Positions 1-9,418 of a DNA stretch of 36,219 nt are shown here, in pieces. The notes beneath the pieces were generated by a model. That model was not told the origin of the DNA, searched no databases, and saw only the letters and a list, made by a program, of their open reading frames with translations. This DNA is from Methanolinea sp. UBA473 (lineage in GTDB: Archaea; Halobacteriota; Methanomicrobia; Methanomicrobiales; Methanospirillaceae). A program made the translations under genes and the position numbers. The DNA lies in assembly GCA_002509495.1 (NCBI GenBank), contig DAEV01000079.1:1-36219 (forward strand), read 5' to 3'. Each line of letters opens with the position of its first letter. Position 1 is the stretch's first letter.

Positions 1-336
1 GAAGAAAATTAAGTTAGCGCTTATGACCCCTACCCCCCTCTTCTCAAGTTCGATAATCTGTTCCGAAATTGCTCCATAAAGCGATGGATCGCCCGAATGG
101 AGGCGGACCACCTTTTTTCCTGATTCTGCATGCTGAACGAGCAGACCAATCTGATCGTCGAGTTTCATCCCATAACTATTCAGTTTGATACGTGCATGGG
201 ATTTTTCAACAAGCAATGGATTTACAAGGGAACCCGCGTATAACAGCACATCTGCATCTTCAATCAGGCGAAGACCTTTTACTGTAATCAGGTCCGGATC
301 TCCTGGTCCTGCTCCGACAAAAAAAATTTCAGCCAT
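1..336 (-). CDS. cbiF: Cobalt-precorrin-4 C11-methyltransferase, 5' part (cut by window edge)
   Basis: The 112 visible codons begin at an ATG at 336. They carry the SAM-dependent tetrapyrrole methylase signature: FVGAGPGDPDLITVKG at residues 6-21, then DADVLLYAGSLVN, then RLHSGDPSLYGAI. This combination is typical of CbiF/CobM, which methylates C-11 of cobalt-precorrin-4 in anaerobic cobalamin synthesis in the cytoplasm. The gene runs off the left edge, so about 140 residues are missing. It lies 122 bases downstream of the binding-protein gene on the same strand, at the end of the CobN block. The last eight codons do not read into the expected V-x-PGVSS motif, which hints at sequence trouble at the edge. 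The family is clear; CbiF versus another C-11/C-17 methylase is likely but not certain. Confidence 0.85.
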   Translation of the reverse strand, partial: MAEIFFVGAGPGDPDLITVKGLRLIEDADVLLYAGSLVNPLLVEKSHARIKLNSYGMKLDDQIGLLVQHAESGKKVVRLHSGDPSLYGAISEQIIELEKRGVGVISANLIFF

Positions 337-458
337 CTACTATCACTCCCCTTTGCTGTAAGTTCTCGAATCGCACATGAAACGTGGTTTCTCTGTATGA
401 ATGACAATAATTCCGGGAATTCTTTTTCCTATTCTCTGCCATCACCAACCTCCGCATC

Positions 459-1637
459 TTAATGGAATAGCATCTGGCCTTCCGGCACAGTATCCAGAAA
501 TTTCCGACGATACTCTGAAACCAATTCATTCGGATCAATATCCTCGAACCTTTCCGGATACAAGATCTTCCCAATTGCCAGTATTCCCGCACTCACCCTT
601 GGCCCGAATGCATATTCACCATTTAAAAGGTAGATCCGGTTGTTTTGAACCGCTGAAACATTCGCAAATCCTGGCCTGTTTAAAAGTATTTCTTTAATTT
701 TCGGATATTCTTCCCACGGTTTGTTCCCTGGCACAAGCTTGATTATCACATCGGGATTCTGGGTCACAATCCATTCTGGGTTCACCTTGAAAGATGGTTG
801 GCTATCGTTCCCTGCGATATTGATACCCCCCGCAAAGGTGATCAGGGTATCTGCTGCAGAGCCCTTTCCGGATACCGTGTACTCGGTATAAGATTCGATA
901 AACACCCGGGGTTTCGTGCGTTGATCGATACCCCCAACTCTTTCACGTGTAATCTCCTTGCTACGCTCAATAAAAGCAATAAGAGGGATAGCTTCGGATT
1001 CTCTTCCCGTAAGCACAGCGAGTGATTGAATGTCCCGGCTCAGAGAGTCCAGATGATAGCAATCTATACTCAGGACCGATACATTCATTGCCAGTATCCG
1101 GTCGATATTTTTCGGACGATAACTCCCATAAGTGATCACAATATCAGGATGCAGTTCCAGCATCGCCTCGATATCCGGTGTCTGCCAGTTTCCGATGGAT
1201 CTGGCATTAGCAATATAGGGGTTCAGTACAGAATCGCTTGCAACAGAATCAGTTACTCCCACAATCTTCCCCTCTGCTCCAAGTGCTATGAGGAGTTCAG
1301 CTGCATCGCCATTAGCCGCGATGATCCGGTTGACAGTCGATGGCAGCCTGACCGCCGTTCCGTCACTGGTAATAACCTCAATCTCACGCCCCGTCGAGGG
1401 ATGGATACCATTGACAGGTTGGGCATGAACTGGATTGGATTCACTGGTTGCAGGACCAGCAGAAGCAGATGGTGCCATATCCATTCCAGTCCTGTTATCC
1501 ACAGGTTGGGAAGCTTGGCTTGTTGCATCAAGGCATCCACAGGAGAGTATCAAAGAGAGAATGAACAGAAAAATAAAGATATAACCTGTGATTTTTCTTT
1601 TTCTCCTATCTCTCTCAAGATCATACCGAAGTTCCAT
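459..1637 (-). CDS. Lipoprotein substrate-binding protein of FecCD/BtuF type
   Basis: This 392-residue extracytoplasmic binding protein belongs to the periplasmic-binding family of iron-siderophore and cobalamin ABC importers. The N terminus is basic (DRRKRK), followed by a hydrophobic stretch at about residues 18-36 ending in LSCGC, a lipobox-like site for lipid anchoring. The two-lobe domain follows, with motifs RIIAANGDAAELLIALG and PDIVITYGS and a C-terminal helix ending near YRRKFLDT. The start at 1637 was chosen because its ATG overlaps the stop of the upstream permease gene as TGATG, with GGTGA eight bases ahead. A longer frame would only add permease sequence. It is clearly paralogous to the protein at 11374-12432. 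Its immediate partners are a DrrA/DrrB-type exporter, which normally needs no binding protein, so it may serve the FecCD importer at 9419-11330. The ligand (corrinoid, metal chelate or siderophore) is unknown. Confidence 0.85.
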   Translation of the reverse strand: MELRYDLERDRRKRKITGYIFIFLFILSLILSCGCLDATSQASQPVDNRTGMDMAPSASAGPATSESNPVHAQPVNGIHPSTGREIEVITSDGTAVRLPSTVNRIIAANGDAAELLIALGAEGKIVGVTDSVASDSVLNPYIANARSIGNWQTPDIEAMLELHPDIVITYGSYRPKNIDRILAMNVSVLSIDCYHLDSLSRDIQSLAVLTGRESEAIPLIAFIERSKEITRERVGGIDQRTKPRVFIESYTEYTVSGKGSAADTLITFAGGINIAGNDSQPSFKVNPEWIVTQNPDVIIKLVPGNKPWEEYPKIKEILLNRPGFANVSAVQNNRIYLLNGEYAFGPRVSAGILAIGKILYPERFEDIDPNELVSEYRRKFLDTVPEGQMLFH

Positions 1638-2362
1638 CAGATTGTCACCTTCCTGAATACGTGACTGCAAAGAACAATGACAAAACATGCAATCCCAAGC
1701 AGGGTGGCGAGCGGGAGCACCGGAATAATGCCATAACCGATGTCACGGATAGCATCGATTGCAAAACTCAACGGGTTCAGGACCGCGATAGCACGGAGCC
1801 ATCCCGGCATCACATCATACGGCATCAGGGCACTCGACGTGAAGAAAAGAGGCATCGAGATCATGGTGTTGAATGCTGCATATGAATCGTGGTCCTCAAG
1901 ATATAATGCAACAGTCGTTGCAAAACTGGAAATAAGGATGCCGAATGCAAAAAGGACAATATATATCATTACATACTGTAGCGGTTGCAACAATGAGGCG
2001 CCGATAATGACTGCAATAATGAGAATTATCGTCGTCTGAATGATACCTCTCCCGGTAATAAAGAGAATTTTTCCAAACAGTATGCTTTCCCGGGGTGTGG
2101 GCAGCGCAAGGAACTTGTTCAGAAATCCGAGAATCTTGTCAAACATCAGCAAGGCCCCCCCCGATAGCCCGGCAGAGAGCATAGTCATGACAAGGATTCC
2201 CGGAGTGATGAAGTCCAGGTAGTTACCCGTAAACTGGACCGGCAAGGCGAGGCCGACAAATATCAGCCACGCCGCAGGCATGATGAGAGCCGAAATGACC
2301 GCGACCCGGCCCCTCTCCCACCGGAGAAAATCCCTCTGAATGAAGGTGATAATGCCCCTCAT
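1637..2362 (-). CDS. ABC-2 type transporter permease (DrrB-like)
   Basis: A 241-residue membrane protein with about six hydrophobic segments and the ABC-2 family pattern: a short cytoplasmic N terminus (FIQRDFLRWERGR), TM1 at about 20-40, and a late conserved region PLFFTSSALMPYDVMPGWL followed by LNPLSFAIDAIR. That last motif is characteristic of DrrB/NodJ-type exporters. It should pair with the ATPase encoded directly upstream, whose stop overlaps this start as ATGA. The stop overlaps the next start as TGATG, so the three genes look translationally coupled. The exported substrate is not apparent. Its location after a CobN-type chelatase suggests, by inference only, something related to tetrapyrrole or metal handling. 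Confidence 0.85.
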   Translation of the reverse strand: MRGIITFIQRDFLRWERGRVAVISALIMPAAWLIFVGLALPVQFTGNYLDFITPGILVMTMLSAGLSGGALLMFDKILGFLNKFLALPTPRESILFGKILFITGRGIIQTTIILIIAVIIGASLLQPLQYVMIYIVLFAFGILISSFATTVALYLEDHDSYAAFNTMISMPLFFTSSALMPYDVMPGWLRAIAVLNPLSFAIDAIRDIGYGIIPVLPLATLLGIACFVIVLCSHVFRKVTI

Positions 2363-3315
2363 CTCCGCCTCCTCAACATCATCCTGAATTTAGAATCGGC
2401 AAAGCCATGCGGTTCTTCCTGCTGCCCGACCGCCTGGAGGAAGACGTCATCAAGTGTAGGTTCACGCAGGGACATCGCACGGACTTTTACATTGTTCCTG
2501 GTGAGTGTCTCAGCGAGTGCAGGAAGCGCCTCCTTTCCATTTTCCGCCGTGAAAGATATCTCATCCTCCTGTCTGCCCACATACCAAACCCCTTCGAGAT
2601 CCGGCGGCTGGCACATCCCTTCAATTCTTACCGTGATGATATCATTCATAAGATTGGTTTTGAGTTCTTCAGGAGAACCGCACGCTGCAATTTTCCCTCG
2701 ATTGATGATGCCGACCCGGTCACAGAACCGGTCAGCTTCGTCCATGTAATGCGTCGTCACAAAGATCGACATTCCTCTCCTGCTCAAACTTCCAATATGT
2801 TCCCAGATTTTTTTCCTGGCGGCAACATCCAGACCCAGAGTCGGTTCATCAAGGAACAATGCCGAAGGTTCATGTACCAGAGCCTGTGCGAGTTCAAGTC
2901 GCCTCCGCATACCTCCTGAATAGGTCCGGGTGAGATCGTCGGCCCTCTCGCTCAATTCCATAAGGGCAAGTGCCTCATCTGCTTTATCTTTCGGGGAGGG
3001 AATGCCGTACAGTTTCGCGAAAAACATGACATTCTCCCTTCCGGTCAACTTAATGTCTACCGCCATATCCTGGGGAACGTAGCTGATCGCACTCCGCACC
3101 CTCTCTGCATGCTTCTGTATGTCGTGGCCACAGATGCTCGCGTTGCCGGAGGTGGGACGGAGCAGGGTGGTAAGCATCAGCACAGTCGTTGTCTTCCCTG
3201 AACCATTCGGACCCAGGAGCCCAAACACTTCTTTATCGATCGAGAGCGTGACATGGTCGACCGCACACAGATCGTCATAGTATTTTACCAGTTCATTGGT
3301 CTCGATTATTGACAT
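2359..3315 (-). CDS. ABC transporter ATP-binding protein (DrrA-like)
   Basis: A 318-residue ATPase with Walker A GPNGSGKTT at residues 35-43, signature YSGGMRRRLELAQAL, Walker B ALFLDEPTLGLD and H-loop IFVTTHYMDEAD. About 80 C-terminal residues beyond the nucleotide-binding domain match the accessory tail of the DrrA/daunorubicin-resistance family. It energises the ABC-2 permease encoded next, whose start overlaps by four bases. The ATG at 3315 was preferred because GAGGG lies just ahead and the family normally begins close to this MSIIETNELVKYY sequence. A TTG at 3330 would add five residues. The gene starts 28 bases after the cobN stop, so it is probably cotranscribed with it. Confidence 0.88.
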   Translation of the reverse strand: MSIIETNELVKYYDDLCAVDHVTLSIDKEVFGLLGPNGSGKTTTVLMLTTLLRPTSGNASICGHDIQKHAERVRSAISYVPQDMAVDIKLTGRENVMFFAKLYGIPSPKDKADEALALMELSERADDLTRTYSGGMRRRLELAQALVHEPSALFLDEPTLGLDVAARKKIWEHIGSLSRRGMSIFVTTHYMDEADRFCDRVGIINRGKIAACGSPEELKTNLMNDIITVRIEGMCQPPDLEGVWYVGRQEDEISFTAENGKEALPALAETLTRNNVKVRAMSLREPTLDDVFLQAVGQQEEPHGFADSKFRMMLRRRR

Positions 3316-3342
3316 GGACCCTCGCAGCAAATTCTGCCCGGT

Positions 3343-6300
3343 TCATCTTTTCTTCTGGTGGACGCTGATTTTCGCAAGGATGCTGTCCACCGATTCACCC
3401 CACCCTGCAACATCCTGAGGAGTAAAAATATCAACGTTTCCTCCCTGGAAATCCCCCTCTGTCACCATGTCCTCCATCCATGATTCGATTTCAAGGTATG
3501 CATTCCTGAGGTTCTCGATGACTTCGGGCTGCGCATTCCAGAGTCCCCGCTGTTCGGCCTCCAGGAGACGGCGGGCAATCTCCTCGAGGGCATAGGGATT
3601 GTGTTCCTCGAAAAATTTTTTCATCTCATTATCAAGGACAAATGTCCTTGCAATGTCATCGAAGATCCAGTCGTCCACCTCCTTTGTGGATGCCTCCCAT
3701 CCGTAAACGCGGGAGATCCTCTTCATCATGTCCGCCGCACCTTTGTAGCCGTGCTCTTTCATCCCTTCGATCCATTTCGGATTGAGGAGTTTGGTACGGA
3801 CGACGCGTCGGATCTCGTCTGCGAGGGCCCGGACCTCCACATGTTCAGGCTCGCGGGTATCCCCGTAATATGCCCTGACTTCCCCTGACGAATAATGGCG
3901 CGCTGCAACCGTCAGCCCGCCATGGGTCCCGAAATAACAGCAACACCCGAGGAGGTCTTTTTCATCGGTCACGACTTTATTGAAGGTGGCAGAGACTGTT
4001 GAGAGGTTGCTTGCAAGCTGGGCATGTGCCTCCCTTCCATGGACACCGCGACCGTATCCATACCCATTGAATGCAACGAAGATATCAGCGAGGTCTTTTT
4101 CATCCTTCCATGCACTCGCAAGGACCGCAAGGTTGACGCCACTGGAATAAGTTCCCGGTGGAGACGCAAAAATCCGGAGCGTGGAATCCCTCCAACCGTT
4201 CCCATTCTCATGCATGCTTTTCATGGTATGCTTGCGGATGTAGTTCTTCTCGGAGGGCTCTTCGAGGCCTGCAACTGCGGATATCGCATCGTCAAGCAGG
4301 TTGATACGTGTGCTGAAATTGTCCCGCAGGATCCCTGAACTCCTCACGGTGATATCGATTCGCGGACGGCCTAGTTCCTCAACCGGTGTGACAGTGAATG
4401 ACTCCACCCGGCCATTCCGCCCCCAGACGGGTTCGACCCCGATAAGGGCCATCATCTCGGCGAGCATCTCCCCGTCTGCATACATGAGATCGCCCGCCAT
4501 CCAGTAAAATGCGATGTTTTCAGGTAATTCCTGCTTTTCAGCGTGATATTTTGCAATCATCGCTTCTGCCAGCCGCTGCCCCACCCGCCATGCAGACCGC
4601 GTCGGCACGCGATCCGGGTCAAGCGAATAAAAGTTCCTGCCTGTGGGGAGAATATCGTCCTGTCCCCTGGTGATGATGCCACTTGGGCCGGCCGGAACAT
4701 AACCCCCCGAGAACCCATTGAGCAACGAGCCGATCTCATCTGATGCATCTATCCGCCGGCTTATATCCCGTATCCTCTCTTCGTATCCCCGGAATGCATT
4801 CCTATCTGCAATGCATGCTGATTCACCAAATACCGATGCAACAGGGTCGCGTTCTCCTTCCAGGACTGCGGTCACGTATTCCTTGATCTGCTGGTCGATC
4901 CGCTCAAGGAGCGCCCCATGGGAGACACCGTATTGTTCCGATATGTTCCCCTGGTTCTCCAGGAGATCTTCGAGAGCCAGTCCGTGGATCAGCGCAATCT
5001 GGTGCCGAATTGATCCTGCCCCCGAATCATACCGGATTATCGACCGAATCATATCAGACCTTTTTTCACCGGCGGGCACGGTGCCGAAGATATGAAGTCC
5101 TTTCTGGATCTGCGTGTTCCTGATGCGGGATAACGCTTCATGCGCTTTTGAGACCAGTTCCTCCAACGGGGTATCATGGGTCACGTTCATGTCGTGATCG
5201 AGTTTTGCGTCGGTGATGGCATCGCGGATCAGGTGATGGAGGGCATGCGCTCTCGACGGATCTGTCCGTGCAGTCTCGTACTCGCCCAGCAGGCGATCGA
5301 GGTCCGCGAGTTCGTCGTACAGCTCTCCCCTGGTCATGACTGTCTGCATGTGGTCGACAAGCACGGCATAACTCCTGCGTTTCGCAATGGTTCCTTCCGC
5401 AGGGTTATCGGCATTGTAGATATACAGGTGGGGGACACCTCCGATCCCGATATCGGGGAAACAGTTGCTGGAGAGCCCAGAACCTTTTCCAGGAAGGAAT
5501 TCAAGGGTTCCATGCGTCCCTACGTGCACCAGGGCATCCGCCCCAAAAACCTTGGTGAGGTAACGGTAGGTCGCGATATACTGGTAGGGGGGCGGGCACT
5601 CGGGGTCATGAAGGATCTTGCAGACCTCCCCGTCACATCGCGCCCCATAGCAACCCCTTTTTGGCTGGACGCAGACGATAGCGTTTCCGAACTGCACCCC
5701 AGTCACCACAATTCTGTCGTCGTGGACCATCCCCTTTCCAGGTGGATCTCCCCACGTCGCCCGGATGCGTTCCCGCACTTCGGGGTTGAGGTCTTCGAAG
5801 TAAGGCTGGTAGGTTTTCCTGTCGAGCTGAGCAAGCGCTCCCCCGCATGCGATGATATCGGGGACGGTTGTCCAGCGGAACTCAGAGATCGCCTTCCGGT
5901 CAAGTATCGTCGTGACGAGATCCTTTCCATCAACAGGGGGAGTTACGTCATATCCACAATTGGCCATCCGCTGAAGTATGCGGGCCACGCTCTCAAGAGA
6001 ATCCAGCTGCGCAGCCCCCCCGATATTTCCCTCAACGCTCGAGCAGGGATTATTGTTCAGGAGAAATGCCACTTTCCGCTCATTGACCGGTTTCCTTGAG
6101 AGCGAGACCCAGTTATTCACTCTTCGCGCAATTTTTTCACTGCGATCAGGGACAACTTCACGAGCACTATCCGTTTGATCCGAAAAGGCACTGGAACCAA
6201 TAAAAATGGGTTCAATCACGCCTTCGAACTCAGGCAGGGCAACGGCCCATCCTATATCATCTCCAATGCCTATGGAATCGCGCCACTCTTCAATAGTCAT

Positions 6301-7164
6301 TTTATGGAGAATCACAGGTTGGAAGACAGGGATGTTGAGCGATGAAAGAAGTGAGACTCCTGCGCGAATTGGGCCCGTTCCACACGAATCTCCCCTTCCC
6401 GCACCCAGGAGGAAGGGGGTGAGCTTGATTACCGCATTGACGAGGGGCTTGCCATCACTTACCATGAACCGATGCACAACATCCGCCATGCCCCACGCAC
6501 CTAGGGAATCGTCCCTGATAGAATAGGTAAAACAGGGAATCACGTTCAGCCCCTCCTTTTCAAGGGACCGGACGAGTGCCTCTTCTATCTCAAATGCCCC
6601 TGATGCCCAGGCCATGCGGGGGAATAAAAGGCCCACCCAGGGGGCGTTGTCCCCCGAAACGCGGGGATACCAGTCGAAATAGTCGTCAAGGGACATGTAA
6701 TACGCGGGCGCATCGGGGTGCCAGATTCCCTGCCAGGGGAGTGTCACCGGGGCTGCAGCAGGCGGACCTCTGCAGAGCACCTCGTGCTCGATATACTGCA
6801 GAAGGTTTGCCATGTTCTGCTCACCATTATAGGTAAGATAGGCGTAGACATTCGCCGCAACAGTGTTTGAAACATTCGAGAGGCCCCAGAGGGCAGGATC
6901 GTGGCCCACACAGATTACCGGCTTATTTTCTCCTATCCTGCGGATTTCCGGCTCGAGATCCTCCCAGAAGGCATGCACGGTCCTGTAGAGGAGGACAACA
7001 TCTGCTTCCCTGCATGCCGCAACCAGATCAGCAAGCCTTGAGGGGTCCTTCTCAAGCAGGCTGTTTGGGTATATCAATATCTCGATTCCGGTTGCAGATG
7101 CCGCCTTGCGAAGGAGACGAGCATACGAATTCCACATCACGCAGACCAGTTTTATAACTCCCAC
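3343..7164 (-). CDS. cobN: CobN/BchH-type large chelatase subunit
   Basis: A 1273-residue protein, full length for the CobN/BchH family (about 1200-1400). It carries the conserved block GTHGTLEFLPGKG at about 549-561, followed by the HLYIYNADNPAEGTIAKRRS region and a long conserved C-terminal half. This subunit binds the tetrapyrrole and metal and is driven by an AAA+ ChlI/ChlD-type motor, here encoded divergently at 7436. In cobalamin synthesis CobN inserts cobalt. Methanogens also have small type-II chelatases, so the metal and tetrapyrrole used here are inferred. The assigned GTG start sits inside a perfect AAGGAGGTG ribosome site. An ATA codon at 7155-7153, six bases after that site, would be at the right distance and would give the usual MKLVCVMWNSY beginning. 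It is first in a run with the DrrAB exporter. Confidence 0.92.
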   Translation of the reverse strand: MGVIKLVCVMWNSYARLLRKAASATGIEILIYPNSLLEKDPSRLADLVAACREADVVLLYRTVHAFWEDLEPEIRRIGENKPVICVGHDPALWGLSNVSNTVAANVYAYLTYNGEQNMANLLQYIEHEVLCRGPPAAAPVTLPWQGIWHPDAPAYYMSLDDYFDWYPRVSGDNAPWVGLLFPRMAWASGAFEIEEALVRSLEKEGLNVIPCFTYSIRDDSLGAWGMADVVHRFMVSDGKPLVNAVIKLTPFLLGAGRGDSCGTGPIRAGVSLLSSLNIPVFQPVILHKMTIEEWRDSIGIGDDIGWAVALPEFEGVIEPIFIGSSAFSDQTDSAREVVPDRSEKIARRVNNWVSLSRKPVNERKVAFLLNNNPCSSVEGNIGGAAQLDSLESVARILQRMANCGYDVTPPVDGKDLVTTILDRKAISEFRWTTVPDIIACGGALAQLDRKTYQPYFEDLNPEVRERIRATWGDPPGKGMVHDDRIVVTGVQFGNAIVCVQPKRGCYGARCDGEVCKILHDPECPPPYQYIATYRYLTKVFGADALVHVGTHGTLEFLPGKGSGLSSNCFPDIGIGGVPHLYIYNADNPAEGTIAKRRSYAVLVDHMQTVMTRGELYDELADLDRLLGEYETARTDPSRAHALHHLIRDAITDAKLDHDMNVTHDTPLEELVSKAHEALSRIRNTQIQKGLHIFGTVPAGEKRSDMIRSIIRYDSGAGSIRHQIALIHGLALEDLLENQGNISEQYGVSHGALLERIDQQIKEYVTAVLEGERDPVASVFGESACIADRNAFRGYEERIRDISRRIDASDEIGSLLNGFSGGYVPAGPSGIITRGQDDILPTGRNFYSLDPDRVPTRSAWRVGQRLAEAMIAKYHAEKQELPENIAFYWMAGDLMYADGEMLAEMMALIGVEPVWGRNGRVESFTVTPVEELGRPRIDITVRSSGILRDNFSTRINLLDDAISAVAGLEEPSEKNYIRKHTMKSMHENGNGWRDSTLRIFASPPGTYSSGVNLAVLASAWKDEKDLADIFVAFNGYGYGRGVHGREAHAQLASNLSTVSATFNKVVTDEKDLLGCCCYFGTHGGLTVAARHYSSGEVRAYYGDTREPEHVEVRALADEIRRVVRTKLLNPKWIEGMKEHGYKGAADMMKRISRVYGWEASTKEVDDWIFDDIARTFVLDNEMKKFFEEHNPYALEEIARRLLEAEQRGLWNAQPEVIENLRNAYLEIESWMEDMVTEGDFQGGNVDIFTPQDVAGWGESVDSILAKISVHQKKR

Positions 7165-7362
7165 CTCCTTATTTGCCTGGAGTGGCCAAGCTTCTCCCTT
7201 CTTCCTGGGATGAAGCTGATAATAAATTTATGTAAATTTTCTTTATTTTTAATACTAAAAATGCTTTTAAGCAATATTTTTACTGATTTTTCTTGCAGAA
7301 TTTCTATTTAACTTACAAAAGAATCAGATAACAAATTTTAATTAAAATACTTGATAACAACA

Positions 7363-7372
7363 TTATACAAAT
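7363..7372 (+). promoter_or_regulatory. TATA-like element for the chelatase motor gene
   Basis: TTATACAAAT lies about 70 bases ahead of the ATG at 7436, so transcription would start near 7388. It is part of a strongly AT-rich divergent region (about 7210-7380) between cobN and the ChlI/ChlD gene, which must hold promoters for both directions. The minus-strand promoter is less clear; AT-rich candidates lie around 7220-7260. No inverted repeat that could be a metal or corrinoid operator was recognised. Confidence 0.45.
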
Positions 7373-7435
7373 ATTTCATCATACTGAAACCTTGTAGCCT
7401 TTCCCTAACAGACCTTGAGGTACGGGATACACACT

Positions 7436-9382
7436 ATGCACCAATTCAACAGTATCTATCCATTCTCGGCAATCGTTGGGCAGGATCGAATGAAGAAAGC
7501 CCTTCTGCTCAATGCGATCAATCCACGTATCGGAGGCGTACTGATAAAAGGTGAGCGGGGTACCGCAAAATCGACTGCGGTCCGGGCCCTTGCAAACCTG
7601 CTGCCTGAAAAAGAAGTGGTGAAAGGTTGCCGGTTCGGTTGCGATCCTGCAACACCCCTGGATTTCTGCAGGGACTGTGCATCCCAGAAGGAGCGTCCTG
7701 AATCTACGCATGCCCGTATGATGGTCATCGAGCTTCCGGTCAGTGCGACTGAAGATAAGGTCGTAGGAAGCCTCGACATCGAGCATGCCCTGAAAAAGGG
7801 AGAGAAAAAGTTCGAGCCGGGCATCCTCGCTTCCGCACACCGGAATATCCTTTACGTCGATGAAGTGAATCTCCTCAACGATCATATTGTCGATGTACTC
7901 CTGGACGCCGCTGCAATGGGGATAAATATCATCGAGCGCGAAGGAGTTTCATATACCCACCCGTCTTCTTTCATCCTTGTTGGAACCATGAATCCCGAGG
8001 AGGGGGAGCTTCGTCCCCAACTCCTTGATCGATTCGGGCTCTGCGTCCAGGTCGAGGGTATCAGGGACGTGGAGACGAGGGTTGAGCTGATACGCAGGAG
8101 AGTGGAATTCGAGTCTGACCCTGTCGGATTCTCTGCACAATGGGCTGATCAGGAATCCATGATACGAGAGAACGTTACCAGGGCCCGATCGCTCCTTCCC
8201 GGTGTCAGCGCCGGCGACGAGATTCTTACCATCATCGCACAGATATGCGCTGACATGAATGTCGATGGACACCGCGCAGACATCACCATGCTGAAGACCG
8301 CACTCACCATCGCCGCATGGCATGGGCGTAGGACAGTGAATGAAGACGATGTACGGGAAGCTGCCGAACTGGTCCTTCCGCATCGCATGCGGAGGACTCC
8401 GTTTTCAGAGGAGAGGATGGAGAAGGATCGGATCAATCAGTCGATCGAGGAGGGAAGGCGGCATTCCCAGGATCCTGAACAGAGAACCGATAGTAAAGAC
8501 CAGGGTAAGAGCGAACAGAAGCCTGATAACGCAGAGGAGACCCTTTTTCCCACACGAGATCCTTTCCAGGTAAAGCAGTCTTCGCTCCAGGTCCAGACAC
8601 GAACTGATGAACAGATGCGGAAAGGGCAGGGAAAGAGGACCCTGAGCGAGTCTCGCGACGGGAGATACACAGGGAGCCGCATCCCAAGGCAGATCTCATC
8701 TGACATTGCATTCGATGCCACCTTCAGGGCTGCCGCACCCCACCAGCAGAAAAGGCAGGGAGAACTCGCCATCCAGATCGAGAGCGGCGATATCCGCGAG
8801 AAGGTCCGTACACGAAAGATCGGGAGCACACTCATTTTCCTGGTGGATGCGAGCGGAAGCATGGGTGTCCAGCAGAGAATGACCGAGGTGAAGACAGCAG
8901 TGCTTTCACTGCTCGTCGATGCATACCAGAAACGCGACAGGGTCAGCCTTGTAGCGTTCCACGGCAACAATGCCGAAGTCCTGCTCCCCCCCACCTCGAG
9001 TGTGGATCTTGCAAAGAACAGCCTTGTATCACTCCCAACAGGAGGAAAGACTCCCCTTGCGGGGGGGCTTTGCACTGCGCTCCGCCTGATCGAGCAGGAG
9101 AGGACCCGCCGGCGGGATATCCTTCCCCTGCTCGTCCTGATATCTGACGGAAAAGCAAACGTGACACTCTCCCCCTACGACTCCCCTGTCGAGGCCGCGA
9201 AAGCAGTAGCACAGGAGATCTGCGAGGCGAAGATCCCGTCGCTTGTGATCGATTCAGAACGGGGATTTCTGAGTTTTGGCCTTGCCCGCCAGATCTCCGA
9301 AATCATGGGAGGCCGCTATCTCAGACTCGAGAATATCAGGGCAGAGGCCATTGTTGATGCGGTCCGGAACATCGGGATGTAG
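7436..9382 (+). CDS. Fused ChlI/ChlD-type chelatase AAA+ motor with VWA domain
   Basis: The 648-residue protein joins both small chelatase subunits. Residues 1-330 form the AAA+ module with Walker A GERGTAKST at 39-47, Walker B ILYVDEVNLL at 138-147 and the GTMNPEEGELRPQLLDRFGL sensor region. A Cys cluster (CRFGC and CRDC) interrupts the AAA+ domain, as in many ChlI/D fusions. A charged Gln/Glu/Lys-rich linker spans about 335-400. The C-terminal VWA domain has the MIDAS motif DASGS at 471-475 and a later SDG. It should power metal insertion by the CobN-type subunit encoded divergently. The ATG at 7436 was chosen because IYPFSAIVGQ then lies close to the N terminus as usual; a TTG at 7415 lacks a ribosome site. 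Two transporter genes follow 36 bases downstream. Confidence 0.92.
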   Translation: MHQFNSIYPFSAIVGQDRMKKALLLNAINPRIGGVLIKGERGTAKSTAVRALANLLPEKEVVKGCRFGCDPATPLDFCRDCASQKERPESTHARMMVIELPVSATEDKVVGSLDIEHALKKGEKKFEPGILASAHRNILYVDEVNLLNDHIVDVLLDAAAMGINIIEREGVSYTHPSSFILVGTMNPEEGELRPQLLDRFGLCVQVEGIRDVETRVELIRRRVEFESDPVGFSAQWADQESMIRENVTRARSLLPGVSAGDEILTIIAQICADMNVDGHRADITMLKTALTIAAWHGRRTVNEDDVREAAELVLPHRMRRTPFSEERMEKDRINQSIEEGRRHSQDPEQRTDSKDQGKSEQKPDNAEETLFPTRDPFQVKQSSLQVQTRTDEQMRKGQGKRTLSESRDGRYTGSRIPRQISSDIAFDATFRAAAPHQQKRQGELAIQIESGDIREKVRTRKIGSTLIFLVDASGSMGVQQRMTEVKTAVLSLLVDAYQKRDRVSLVAFHGNNAEVLLPPTSSVDLAKNSLVSLPTGGKTPLAGGLCTALRLIEQERTRRRDILPLLVLISDGKANVTLSPYDSPVEAAKAVAQEICEAKIPSLVIDSERGFLSFGLARQISEIMGGRYLRLENIRAEAIVDAVRNIGM

Positions 9383-9418
9383 AGAAACCCAATCAGGCAG
9401 GCCTGGCGGGGTGCGGAT

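Noticed and set aside
337..458. Open minus-strand stretch after the binding-protein stop that reads IGKRIPGIIVIHTEK
   Set aside because: It has no usable start codon, is in frame with the binding protein only beyond its stop, and is too short to identify.
5176..6099. Long plus-strand open frame (307 codons)
   Set aside because: It is antisense to the conserved core of cobN; its product shows no family motif.
8437..9075. Minus-strand open frame of 212 codons
   Set aside because: It lies opposite the VWA region of the chelatase motor, is Ser/Arg-rich and has no motif.
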